The notes beneath the pieces are model-generated. The model was not told the DNA's origin. It worked only from the letters and a program-made list of their open reading frames with translations, and searched no databases. Positions 1 through 12,412 of a DNA stretch of 64,000 nt are shown here, piece by piece. Both the position numbers and the translations under genes were made by a program. The stretch is from Macrobrachium rosenbergii (Eukaryota > Arthropoda > Malacostraca > Decapoda > Palaemonidae), in the NCBI RefSeq assembly GCF_040412425.1, contig NC_089781.1, forward strand, positions 54,069,486 to 54,133,485. The letters run 5' to 3'. Every line of letters begins with the position of its first letter. Position 1 is the first letter of the stretch.

Positions 1-1560
1 GTCAAAATCCCCGCCCCGAAGGATAATTCATAAGGTACATATTTTATATTTACTATAGTCCTACCTTGCTCACCAATCCCCCTATCTTCAACTACTTTGT
101 TCTATTTTTCCGTAGCACTCCGGTGTGCATTGAGTAAATGCAAGAATCCCTTTCATTATCTGTATATACTGTAAATGAATACATTTTGTCGTGTGAGTTT
201 TTGTTCTGTATTCTTTGACCTGAGTTCTTCAAGTTAAAATAACAGTTTTTGAGATTTTCCCTGACCCAACCACAGTTAACGGTCTTCATTGGCACTAGGT
301 GATAACGTCTTTACTATTGAACGATTTTTTCTCATTTATAACATGTTATTTCATAGAATGAACAAAGGATGGTCTAGTTTTCTTGATAGAATACTTCTCA
401 ACCACAAGATAGTGTGATACACTTCAATAAAAGGGCTTTTGTTCCCCACGTTCAACATTTATTACACTGTCCTGTCGGCAACCTTTTTTTTCTTTACCAC
501 TTACCATTCTCTTTTATTACAAGTACTATTTTTAGGTACATTCACGTAAACAGTGGTCAACTTGATTTTTTTTTTTTTTTGCTGTCGTTGATGCAGAAGT
601 CATGATGATAGTAATACTAAGTCTGGCTACAGTGAATGCATTGTGCATTATCAGGTTTTTATATCCAGTGACGAAGTATTTCTTCTAGTGGGTCATACGT
701 CACTTAGTGTTTTTAAAGGGTTTTGGTTCAGTGCTAAACAGGCAAGTTGACATATCATGGTTTTATAGGAGTTTGCCGCTCCGATTACATTATGCGTGTT
801 AGGTCGCACTGTCACGGACTATACAGGATGTGTTTAGGTGACAGTAATACAGATTGTGTGCGTTTCGGCCACACTAGTACTTTTGCCGACACTGTCTTGG
901 GTTCCTTTATTAGGTGACGGTTTTCAATCCTAAATTTTTGGATAATATGTTGATAATACAGTCTGCAGTTTTCTGTCTGAAGCTTGAAGTCTGATTTGTG
1001 GTTTTTATATAATATATGTTTTCGGTGTCTGCAGTCTTTACGTATGTTACTAATAGTCTAGAGGTGACATGATTCCTTTTATTTTTGAAACCATAGGTGG
1101 CCAAGCGCAGAGTTACAGTTTCTTAGTTCGCGCGGACATAGGGAAAAATAAAGTTGAAAAGCCTTGCTAGTCTCTAAGGATCCAGTTTTTACATACACCT
1201 ATTTGGTGAATATTGTTTAATGCTGTGGTGTTTTTATAGGAATCTTCCTCGTAGGTATAGGTATACTTGAGCACTCTTATTTACTTAGTTATTATACGGA
1301 GGGGTTAATAACTTATTGTGCATAGAGCTTTCATAGGTAATAAAGAAGAAAAGGGAAACTGAGTCTCATTTGAAAAACCCACCAACTACATTTTCCAGAA
1401 ACATCTCCAGATCAGTCCCGCTCACGCTCACTCCGACTTCTCTTCACTACATCTCAACAACTAAATAACGCGTTATTATTAACATTCAAATTTCTATTTA
1501 TTCACTACAGATGTCGAATGGATTAATAAGTCAACCGCTGCCGGAACGGCTGTGATTATG
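1..1560. other. AT-rich stretch without a recognisable gene
   Basis: Only short frames of about 65 codons occur on either strand. None shows a recognisable motif, and no clear splice-bounded exon is visible. I see no tandem or inverted repeat here. It is probably intergenic or intronic DNA upstream of the SH2 gene. Confidence 0.5.
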
Positions 1561-1571
1561 ACACACAAAAG

Positions 1572-1758
1572 GAGAGAGAGAGAGAGAATGTCTGCCTGTA
1601 TCCATCAGCGTAATTAACTATATTGAGGGTAGTGTGCGTCATGTCTGGAATACAGTTCTTTCCTTTCGGAAGATGTCCACTTGTTTTAGCAAGTAAACGG
1701 TTGCCACAACGGCAGTGATTATGAGAGAGAGGAGAGAGAGAGAGAGAGAGAGAGAGAA
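1572..1758. repeat. (GA)n microsatellites
   Basis: Two GA tracts lie at about 1572-1588 and 1723-1758. The Arg-Glu and Ser-Leu frames across them are by-products of the dinucleotide repeat, not genes. Confidence 0.9.
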
Positions 1759-2503
1759 GGGGATGGGGGGAGTTGGTGGAAGGTCGCCCGGCCGAAATCG
1801 GCGTCTGCAGTGTGGCGGGAAGATCGGGGCGCGTGGGGCGTGTGTTTACACCGGTGGTGCAGGAAGCCTGAAGCTCCTTCTTCAGATCTTTGTCTTTTAA
1901 GAGTCAGTTTTTCTGTTATTTTCACATATGCGATCTTTTGCCTAATATTGTGTGTACGTGCTTTGCAGGTACAATGCACAGTGTGAGAAACTGCTTATGA
2001 ACTGAGACGTGAAATTTGAAACAGTAACTTTAGTTATGGAGTTGTATCGAGAAGCATAGGCTATTTATGCAGTATTGCAAGGTTTCCTTTAACGTCAGGT
2101 CCTTGGCTGATGTAAATTAAAGCTCCGTTATATCTTGAATGTGTGTCATTGGGTCATTTTAGTGGTTTTGGATCTATAAGGAAAAATAATTTATGTGGTT
2201 TCTAACTCGTCATTTTGAGTTTGCATTGTGTCGCCGGACCCTCGAACTCGGTCATTTGTTAGTTGATGGAGCAAGTACGGAAGTGGAAAGCACTTTTCAT
2301 TTCCCTAGATTGTGCTTAAGTCTATTTGTGAGGTCTAAGCGCCGATGCTTCCAGTCAAATTGTGTGAAAAGGTCTTGTTTTCTGCAGTACAAGAATTTTT
2401 TAGCAGGAGTCATGATGGTTGAGAAAATGCTGTTTTGGTTGTGTCAAAGAAGCCGTATTTTAAGTCTCAAGCATAGCAGAACTATTTGTTAAGTTTGCCA
2501 TAG

Positions 2504-2746
2504 TCATCATCATCATCATCACCATCATCTTCTTCTTCTTCTTCTTCTTCTTCTTCTTCTTCTTCTTCTTCTTCTTCTTCTTCTTCTTCTTCTTCTTTTC
2601 TCGACGGCATTTGGGAAAGATTTCATATGAATGTAGTCCATTTTGAGAGTGAAGGCAACAGGAAAATAGAGGAAGAGGAAAAAAGGCACCTAAACGAGAT
2701 GATCGCACTTCAGCAGATAAAAAAAGCTGTTAGGAAACATTTGCGC

Positions 2747-2801
<55 letters not shown>
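2504..2801. repeat. (CAT)n/(CTT)n and (GA)n microsatellites
   Basis: A short CAT run (2504-2528) passes directly into a CTT run (2529-2597). A GA run follows at 2748-2801. The poly-Lys reading frame on the minus strand comes from the CTT tract. Confidence 0.93.
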
Positions 2802-2803
<2 letters not shown>

Positions 2804-3276
2804 TGTGTAGAAGCCATAAGTGACCTGACTGACCCTAAAGGGAGCATAAAGTCCTGGAGAATCTGGAAGATTCAGTGTGGAGGTTATTGAAGATGACGTA
2901 GAAGTTGATTAATATGGACAGCGATTAAAAGTTTTTATGATAAAAACAAGACTTGTGAGGATGTATAAGCGAAAGCTAAGTGGCTTGATGAAGCCTACTT
3001 TATTATGACTGTGTCTTTAGGGCTTCATTTCCATGTGTGCGGGTTCCCGTCCGCGATCGCCAGCTGATAGACTTGTTGGCCGTCCTCCGTCTGTCTTCTG
3101 CAGTCCTTAAGTGTCAAGTTGCTGCAGCGCCATAAATTTCACGTGTGCGACACACAGCCTTCATATTTGCCACACTGGATCCACTCCCACTCGTGCAGCT
3201 GATTTGTGGCTTGAGGTCAGGCTTCTGCTAAGAAATCTCATCACCGAGGAGAACATTTTTCATCATCACATCTTGA

Positions 3277-3277
<1 letters not shown>
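2802..3277. other. Unassigned sequence
   Basis: No coding signal, repeat or RNA gene was recognised between the GA tract and the ATT tract. Confidence 0.4.

Positions 3278-3345
<68 letters not shown>
3278..3345. repeat. (ATT)n microsatellite
   Basis: This is a run of ATT with one GTT interruption. It directly abuts the left arm of the inverted repeat that begins at 3346. Confidence 0.93.
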
Positions 3346-3784
3346 GTTGACTAAAATGGCCGCATTTTGCGAACTGATTTTGTACCGAGTTTTCTCAATT
3401 CTTCTAATAATTCGCTTTTCCTGAACATCAACATTAGTCAATAATTGGTCATCATCTGGACGTTGGGATCGAGCTGGTCGAAACATGTCGACAGAAGGAG
3501 CACTAAAAATACCAGATAGACGTCAGGAAAAGAAACAAGAAGAAATACCACCGAGAATACCGTCAGGAAAATCTACGGATGTCCATCCCAGGTTTCAGCA
3601 ATCTGCTGTAATGCTTTAAAATAAAGAATTTCTCCTGTAAGAAATACGCTGTTTCATCCATCGAAATATTAACACTGGACAATTATCGACTAATATTGAT
3701 GTGCAGGAAAAGCAAATTATTCGAAGAATTGAGAAAACTCAGAATAAAATCAATTTGCAAAATGCGGCCGTTTTATTCAACAAA
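3346..3784. repeat. Inverted repeat, about 105-bp arms, bounded by ATT tracts
   Basis: The left arm (3346-3448) and right arm (3680-3784) are diverged reverse complements. Both arms can be read as the same basic peptide type (core EKxIIRRIEKT, then QNAA), on the minus strand in the left arm and the plus strand in the right. The shared peptide suggests two scraps of one coding mobile element in opposite orientation. The family is uncertain; a Penelope-like N-terminal region is one guess. Each arm ends near an ATT array (3278-3345 and 3815-3870). Confidence 0.7.
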
Positions 3785-3814
3785 ACTTGGCTCAAAGATG
3801 GTCTTCCTCCTTCA

Positions 3815-3869
<55 letters not shown>

Positions 3870-3870
3870 T
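3815..3870. repeat. (ATT)n microsatellite
   Basis: Uninterrupted ATT run just beyond the right arm of the inverted repeat. The poly-Ile and poly-Tyr frames here are artefacts. Confidence 0.93.
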
Positions 3871-4586
3871 TGATGAAGTGTGTCATTATTTTTTAGTTGT
3901 GCTCAGCACTGTTTAAGTGGGGTGATTTTTGTGGTTGTTAGGTGACCATTCAACGATCTGTCGTCAGTGCACTGTGGCTTCTTCATTCATTGTGATGGAA
4001 ATGACAAGCTAGAATTCGATCGATATTATTCTAAAGATTTTTATATCCTTTATTTTTGAAGTGGATTACTTTGACAGAGCTCCGTGATCTGTGAATGAGG
4101 TTGTAGGCGTGGAGGGAGGGAGGGGGGTAGGGAGGCAGAGTGTGGAGCGGTTGCTGGGGATTGATTGACGCTCTTCTCATCTTGGCCTGTTCGGGCATGG
4201 ATGGTCAAAGGAATGAATGACCTGCGTCGCTGGGGTTAAATAAACCACGTGAGACAGCTCAGTTCATTGTTTTCATCAGTTATTTGGCAATGGTTGTTCA
4301 CACTTAAGTACACACTTTCACCTAGAACAACTTTAACCTCATGAAAACACACTTTTGTAAATCTACGGAGATGTCACTGCATTTGCTTAACACTTGATCG
4401 TCAATTATTAACCAAATCCAGTGACATCTCCGGAGACTAAACACGAAAGTTTTTTCGCTAAAGTCGCAGTCAGCACTCAGAGTCCTTTGCAACATTCATC
4501 TTGTGATATAATTTTCTCGTTAGCAAAGAGAGGCCTATACCTACTCTATTTCTCTTTGGCATTGCTTAAGCGGTGGAGTGATCTGA

Positions 4587-4587
<1 letters not shown>
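3871..4587. other. Unassigned sequence
   Basis: No gene or repeat recognised. A G-rich patch near 4110-4135 is the only local composition change. Confidence 0.4.
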
Positions 4588-4679
<92 letters not shown>

Positions 4680-4729
4680 ATATATATACAGTATATATAT
4701 GTATATATATACATACACACACACACACA

Positions 4730-4796
<67 letters not shown>

Positions 4797-5010
4797 TAGA
4801 TAAATAGATATATCTGTATGTTTGTATGTATCTTTGTCATTGAGTCGTACGTAATTTTATATACTTTCAAATATCCCACTAATCTCGAATTTACTTTGCG
4901 TAGGGAATCACTTATACCCGAAGGGAATTATGTATAGTAAGGACATTTACCCTGGTACGATTTTAACTGTTGCCTTTAGATTTGACTCAGGAATGTCACA
5001 CACAAAATAT

Positions 5011-5094
<84 letters not shown>

Positions 5095-5150
5095 TATACA
5101 TACATACATACATATACATACATATATATATACATATATATATACTGTTT
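4588..5150. repeat. (TA)n arrays with TATG/ACAC interruptions
   Basis: TA runs lie at about 4588-4668, 4739-4793 and 5018-5090, with TATG, CATA and CA interruptions. Frames translating as alternating Tyr-Ile on both strands are microsatellite artefacts. Confidence 0.95.
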
Positions 5151-7163
5151 CATATAGAGGCTATATGAAACAAGATTAAAGAATACCGGTGATGTAGGGT
5201 ATGTATGTATGTATGTATGTATGACTCATCTCCCTGGTTGTTTGTTTGTGCGCATACTAGTTTTGTGAATGGGTTGCTGTAGTAGAGCAGGGAAGTCATC
5301 CTTCAAACAGGTTACTGACTTTTTATAGCGGAAATTGCGTCATGTGGCCGCGGGCACTTGTCCCACCACAGCTCAGAGTCCAGCTATTACCCGACTCCGC
5401 TTTTTTCTTCTCTGACGCCCTCCCTCCCTCCCTTCCCCCCTGCTCGCGCGCCAACCTCTCATTCTCTTCTTCGACAAGCTTTGTTTCCATTGTCGGTTCA
5501 CATTTCTCTTCGCTTTCATTCTTCCCTTTTAATAATTCATTAGTCAGTACTTAAAGCGGTATTTCCAATCACTTTTCAAACAACGGTTTATAATTGCATT
5601 CGTATATATACACTATATATATATAAAATGTGTGCATATTTATGTATGTATGTATGTATGTATGTATGTATGTATGTATGTGTGTGTGCATTGCATGCAT
5701 GTGTATATGTATACATTACCTATTTTTTAGTATGTGTCAAATTGTGCAAGTGACAATATTGCTTGATTACACTGACGGTAAATGTCGTTTATTAGTTTCG
5801 CTGTTAATATTTTGGTGGTGAGTGGTTGTTGTAGAGAAAAGGGTCGAGAAACAAAGCTGCGTAAGTGAAGAAAGAGGTGATTGTTTGCACTGGAAGCCGA
5901 AACAGGATAAAAGAAGAGAATTTTGTTACCTGGAGGGAAATGGCCACCGCCTCTTCCTTTGTGACCACACCGGAAATTCCTGGAGTTCATGAATGAGTTA
6001 CCGCGACGTTTGGAAAGGAAGTGCGCCAAAGACTGACCGTGAAACGAGAAAATTTGTTCGTTGTGCTTCAATCCTCTGTTGATGTGTACAGCATTATTTG
6101 TCTTTCATCTCTGCGGTTTTGATTTCCTTCAAAGGAATTTCCTGATAAACGTTGCATTCGCGGGCTGGCGCGTTGTTGTGAAGGTGCCTCCTCCTCCTCC
6201 TCAACAGTGTCGGTAGATGTGCACACCTTGCACAGATGATGCGGCCACTGTGTCAGTCACCTGTTGTTGTCTTGTCTGTCTTGCAGTGTAGGCCACTTAC
6301 AGTCTAGTCTGTCTGTCTGTCTGTCTGGTCTTCGAGAGGAATGAATCGACATGTGAGCGGGCAAGTTGTTTTTTGGTCTCACTGAAATCGATTGAGATAT
6401 CTTCATTCATCAATTGTGCTGATGATGAAATCTGTGGAAACGAAGCAGCAGCTGAGAAACAAACGAGCAAAGAATAATAATACTCTGGTAGCCTATGCAG
6501 GCTATAGTCGTTGTGCTTTCAGCGATGCTTGCAGACCCTTGTTGAACATAATCATAAGAAATTGGAGTGTCACAAGACAAAACGTTTTGCGACGCTCTAT
6601 TCAAGGCCACTTCACCTAACAACAGGAGATGGCGACGGTGTATCACCACTGTAAATAACATTGTGTAAGTTCTTTTCATTTGCACCTCGCTCATTTGGAG
6701 AAGATCCTGCGTAAGTGAGCGACTGCACATGAATGAACGAAAATACTATGATCACTGCCTCATCATTTTTGAGACGAGTTTTTACGGACCCTGAGAAGAT
6801 AGATGCCCGTTTTTTGCCAATCAAGTAGCCATGCTACTGTACTCCATTGGCCACGGGGCGCTATTGGTGGAGAGGTATTTGACTAGTCTTTACACATATT
6901 TCCTCCTTTTCCAGTGTAGGTTGTATTAAAAAACAATTTCGAGTGAATCAAGAATGAATCATTTTACCCCTTATGTCTTGCAAGGAAGCATTTAGGTATC
7001 TGCACACATAAGCCAAATGTAACGTTTGACTTCGGCTGTGAGGCATTATACAGCCTACACTGTACTGCACGCCTTTCCTCTGGCGAAGGTGCACTTTTAA
7101 GTTATCATTTATTAACTTTTTTGCTCCATCAGGACACTGCAGCGCTTGCACACACACATACAC

Positions 7164-7167
<4 letters not shown>
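5151..7167. other. Unassigned sequence with TATG and TCTG microsatellites
   Basis: Tetranucleotide runs occur at 5203-5223 and 5642-5681 (TATG) and 6306-6326 (TCTG). Frames of up to about 114 codons have no recognisable domain. I found no supported gene. Confidence 0.5.
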
Positions 7168-7237
<70 letters not shown>

Positions 7238-7291
7238 TATATATATACATATATATATACATAAATATATATGTAATATTATATATAAATA

Positions 7292-7371
<80 letters not shown>

Positions 7372-8285
7372 AGCAAATTGCCTTTAGATGGGTTTAGCCC
7401 TAGAGACATTATCCTTCAACGATATATTCAGATGGTATAATTTTCACAGAGTAAAAACAGGTCGCTTGATGATGTTTCCATGACGGACGTAGCCTACCAC
7501 CATACAAAATGGGTGCTTGTTTTCTGAGCGACGAAGACGTGTGTCAATAATGTATTTTGCAACGGTTGCCAAGGGGATAAAGTTAGGCAGTGACTCTGTT
7601 ATTGTATAAAGAATGTTTCGTAGGCATTTGCCTCTCTTTTACGTGCATGCTGGCACTTAATAAAGGTAACAGCACAGATGCATGTGAAAAGCTCTTACAG
7701 CTAAAATTAATCTTTTCACACTTAAGTTGATAAGAAACTTAAAAGTATTCATTAGTTTATGTCAACTAACGTTAACTACAGTAAATTTCATAATAGATTA
7801 TTTCATACTGAAAACATTTTGGTGTTTGTTAGAAAAGGCACGCGCCTATGTCCAGGGGGCAGAACATGGAAAGTTCAGTCAGTGCTCGTACGCCAGCCGC
7901 CGACTCTCGCCTCGCCACCATCTCTCTCACGCTGACCATTGGGCATTCAGACACTGTCATCAAAACCATTTCTCTTTTCATTACTTATACTGGTGAAAAC
8001 AAGTTGTCAAAGAAATTATTCTTATTTATTTTCAAGGTTTCAGTGTGGGATCATTGTGCGTTTTAGGATTTAACGAGATATATTATTCATTTGCTAAGCT
8101 GTCAGTAATAACAAGTGAAATTAGGTATTCTGATCAACTTCAAAATTATCTCTTGCAGTAAAACATCTCCTTTATGCTTGAACACTTGAGTTGTAAATCA
8201 AGCATTTCTATTTTAAATCGGATTTTTTCGTCCATTGACTGCTTACCTTCTGTACCAAAGCCAATTTTATACACACGTTTATATA

Positions 8286-8343
<58 letters not shown>

Positions 8344-8371
8344 TGTATGTATGTATGTGTATATACATACA

Positions 8372-8468
<97 letters not shown>

Positions 8469-8470
8469 CA

Positions 8471-8505
<35 letters not shown>
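7168..8505. repeat. (TA)n arrays
   Basis: TA arrays lie at about 7168-7231, 7302-7367, 8280-8340, 8372-8461 and 8473-8500. The roughly 900 bp between the two clusters holds no recognised gene. Confidence 0.9.
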
Positions 8506-8506
<1 letters not shown>

Positions 8507-9048
8507 ATATTAGTGAATAAAAGTTTTTTTATGTTTATTTGCTATAGAAATCCGAACCGCTTGACAGACACTGACAAAATTTGGGACGCGGCCCTTATGT
8601 GACCCCAGAAAGGTTATAACTCAAATTCAAAGCTGTACCCCGTGACAGACAGACAAACACAGACTTGTCCCAATTATCCAGCCTACTGTCCATTTTATGT
8701 GGATATTAGTTGGTAGGGCTTATTTGTTCAAAATCAATAAATTTGGAAACTGAGATAAACACAATCTGATTTCCTCCCCTACATACAGTAGTAGAACAAC
8801 AAGCTGCTAAACTTCTTCCCCAGCGCGACATGCAAGATGTATGATAATGTTATTTAATTCGTTCAAATGCAAATTTCTTAATTGATTCATTCGTTTCTTC
8901 TTCGTTTTCACCTTCGGAACATTACAGCAACTGCATCGTGACGTGACGGTGGCGTATTAGTCATGAAGTCGGTTTAAATGAGGCCTGGAAAAATAATTAT
9001 TGGGCAATTTGCCAACAACTAAGGCCGGTGGAAACGTAACCTGCAGTC
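8506..9048. other. Unassigned sequence
   Basis: No coding signal or repeat family recognised. A short TC run follows at 9049-9067. Confidence 0.4.
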
Positions 9049-9119
9049 TCTCTCTCTCTCTCTCTCTAATCCACTCTAATCAAACCCTCCAACAAGATTT
9101 AAGAGCAAACCAACTAAAA

Positions 9120-11460
9120 GCTATATATTTAATACAAAGAAACGAACAAGATTTACAGATCCAGGCAAACACCAACTAAAAGACAATGGAATTGACTTAT
9201 GTCTAAATTTAAATGCCAATACAAAACATACAGAACTACAATATGGATGACCTTGATGCACTAAATCAACCAATGTGTGACATTTGTATAAATTAAAGTA
9301 AAAATGATTAAAAATGCGTGACCTGGCGGACTAATTGAGTTTGAAGAAAATGGAAAGTCACCAAAGAAAACATGCCGGTCAGTTTGGCACCGATGTGGTG
9401 ACTTTGCAAATACTCCCAAGACGCAGGGACGCGTCTGGTGTAATCATAAGATAACAGCCTGTGAAGCTGGTTGGGCGGTCCCTTCCTGGGGCGGCCGCGC
9501 CTGCGGGGTGAAAACCATTCCTGTCATTTCATTCTTTTATCAACGTGTGTTTCGTTCCAGCACGCGGAAGGTCCCCTGTAGGGCTTGGTTAGTGGTGGAC
9601 GGACGGCGTCGACTCTGAAAGACGTGGGTGATGGATGACAGCTAAATAAAGGTGGTTGCATTTGCATTACTTTCCTCCTCAAATGGAATGTTTTTGTTTA
9701 TAATATTCTGGTTTGCGTCATCTGCAGATGGGGTGCCAAAGGTACTCAACCCGAGGAGGACCCACGGCAGCTGATGTTTCCAGAATTGAGGGATGACTTT
9801 AGGGACCTTGATATAATTTTTTGTGCGCTCTGTCGTTCCGTGTTCCCACTAAGCGATGTCAGGCAGGAATGCAGCCGATCGGTTGTGATGTGGTCCGGCC
9901 TACCCCAACGCCAAATCAAAGTCCTTCAAAAAGAAGGCATCGTGCTTATCCCATATGAAAAATGGGAAAAAGCACGTTAAACGAAGAAGAAGAAGGTCCG
10001 TGTAATTTATACTTAATGCTACGTTAATGAATTTGATGGTAAAGATAATGAGTTGTAATTTATTTTGTTATGTTAAAAGCATCCCTAAAACTAATATAAA
10101 GTATACATATCACAAGCTGAAGTTAGCTGTATTGGAAAATGTTTTGCCACTTTTTTTTCTTTATCTGATGAGGAGGTAGAAGACTAACTGCTGCAGCAAT
10201 TCACTTACTATTAGGAAACACGGAAAAAGGCGTAACAGAGATAGTACAAATATTTCTTATTAATGCTTGAGTTAAATTAGAATCTGGGGTTGGTTCAGTT
10301 TTTTTATGAAATGGACTGTGAAGTTTACTTTCATTATAGTAACACCTATCATGAAAAGTCAGGACGTTGGTCTAGGCCTATACCAAATTGTCTTTATCAC
10401 ATGGAAATATGGTTTGAAATTTTTATTTTATAATTTGGACTCATAACAGCCAATACAAAACATAGCGCTGAATATGGATAAGAATGCCTGTGAATGAATT
10501 AACATGTGATACATAATTTATTCATATTCTGAAGTAAAAATGAAAAAATGGCTGAGATCCTTCCCGGATGAAATCCAGCGACAAACTGCCACGAAATCAT
10601 TGACTTACCCGTCCACACACGCTGGCGGTCGGAATAACGTTACAGTAATTTCATCAGTTCAATCCACGTGTTCTGGTAAATAAGAGTGGACTGTTTTTGT
10701 TTATAATATCTACATCCCAAAGGTAAACTGTTCCTTTTCGCTGGGTGATGTCAGGGTTCCGTTCTCAGCTACCACTCTAAATGGTCGCGAGTTCGAATCT
10801 TCGACCGGCCACGTAAAACGAAGAACAAGAAGGTCCGTGTAATTTGTTTCTGGTTAATGATTTGAGAAATTCATTTCTCGCTATAATGTTATGTTCGAAT
10901 TCCCTAAAACAATATAAAGCATATCACAAGTTGAAGGTCCCGTTTTTCTTTATCTGATGGTAACCAACTGCTGGTTCTTTAGCCACGTAAAAAATAAGTC
11001 TAATCCTTTGGTTCCAGCCCTTTATGAAATGGAGAGCTTACTTTCATTAATCAGCTCAGTGGTCTGGCCTATACCAAACTTTAAGATGGAAATATGGTTT
11101 GAAATTTTTATTTTATAAACTCTGTTGTCTACAAATAGTGAAAGTTTTAAGAATGAAATCAGTTTCATAATTTGAACTGACAGAATCTGGTGACAGGATC
11201 CTTCCGGATAAACCTAATTGGTCGGAATAACTTAGGTAATTTCATCAGTTCAACTGCTGTTGAACTCTATGATAGTGAATGGGTGTGTTGAGAGAGACCA
11301 CTCTAGAGAGAGAGAGAGAGTGAAGAACAAGAGAATTTGTTTCTGGTGATAGAAATTCATTTCTCGCTATGTGGTTCCCACAGTTTATCCCGTTGTTGTC
11401 ATTCAGAGTTTTCCAGCTCAGTGGTCAAACTAAAATATACTTAACACACCCATGTTGGTC
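9120..11460. repeat. Degenerate serial duplication of about 1.2, 0.7 and 0.35 kb, mixed with SINE sequence
   Basis: Short landmarks recur in the same order. GCCAATACAAAACATA is at 9218 and 10449. GAAGGTCCGTGTAATTT is near 9990 and 10830. A shared ATATAAAG..ATATCACAAG block occurs near 10100 and 10915. GGTTTGAAATTTTTATTTT is near 10410 and 11095. A third, shorter set (GATCCTTCCGGAT, GTCGGAATAAC) lies near 11195-11235 and matches 10558-10640. In the second and third copies, pieces of the decapod SINE (for example TTCATTTCTCGCTAT and AGCTCAGTGGTC) alternate with pieces of the first copy. The frame at 9774-9980 lies inside this repeat and has no recognised domain. Confidence 0.7.
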
Positions 11461-11492
11461 ATGAAAGTTAGTGTGTGACAGATATATAAACC

Positions 11493-11521
11493 TATATATA
11501 TATATATATATATATCAGTTG

Positions 11522-11566
<45 letters not shown>

Positions 11567-11667
11567 CATACATGTATATAATGTATATATATGTATATAT
11601 ACACATACATATATTTATATATATGTTTGTGTATGTATTATATATGTTTGTGTGTGTGTGTGTGTGG
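11493..11667. repeat. (TA)n and (TG)n microsatellites
   Basis: TA runs at about 11493-11514 and 11525-11562, followed by TATG/TG-rich sequence to 11667. Confidence 0.9.
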
Positions 11668-12412
11668 CCGTAAACTTCGTCGCATTGACGCCAATGTGGT
11701 AAAAATTCAAATAGCAACTTTCTAATCCGAATTTTCTTACCACATTCAACCAGTGCTTTTTCTCACCAAAACTGAAATGAAAAATCAACCAATCAGACAA
11801 TTAGTTGATTATTTAAAGTGCTGTGTATGAAGTGTGAAGTGTGCTAGAAGCATGTTGGCGATGTAGTTTTTCCAATCACAATATAAGTTTTTTTTTTTTT
11901 TTTTTTTGCCCATTTGGTAAGAAAGCAGACCTGGTGGGATTCGGGAGTAAATAATATTCAGTGAATTTGGTCATGGAAAAATTCAAAAGAAAGCTCTCCT
12001 TAGTTCTTAGTTGCAAAGAAATGAAATCGGCAGATGGCAAAAGTGGAGCTGACCCGAAATTTCTTGTGTTGCCAACGCTGGCTAGTTTTTCGATGAAGAA
12101 TTGTAATAAAGAGCCCTCAAATTTTGAGGCTTATTGTACAAGTGTGTTTAAGGCATGTATTTAAGTATTCCTTTATGAAGGCTACATCTCTTGGTGACAT
12201 ATCCTGTTTACACTAAAATTAATGCTTGTTTCATCATACTTAGATGCTTTCCAATGTGACTTCATGAATTCTTCACCGTCTTCACTATTTGAATTTCTGT
12301 GGTGTGTAATTTTACAGTTTTTAATCCAACTCTTTAAGGTTTCTTTTTGACCCCATTAATGTAAATTATTGTTTCTCTTGATTTAGTTCGTGTTTTTCTT
12401 TTCATCAACTTT
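11668..12412. other. Unassigned sequence with a poly-T tract
   Basis: A T homopolymer of about 19 bases lies near 11889-11907. A 67-codon frame at 11961-12164 has no recognised motif. No gene is supported. Confidence 0.4.

Noticed and set aside
4588..8505. Long Tyr-Ile frames on both strands across TA arrays (also at 31.4, 31.8, 45.1 and 55.4 kb)
   Set aside because: They are translations of a dinucleotide microsatellite, open on both strands for compositional reasons.
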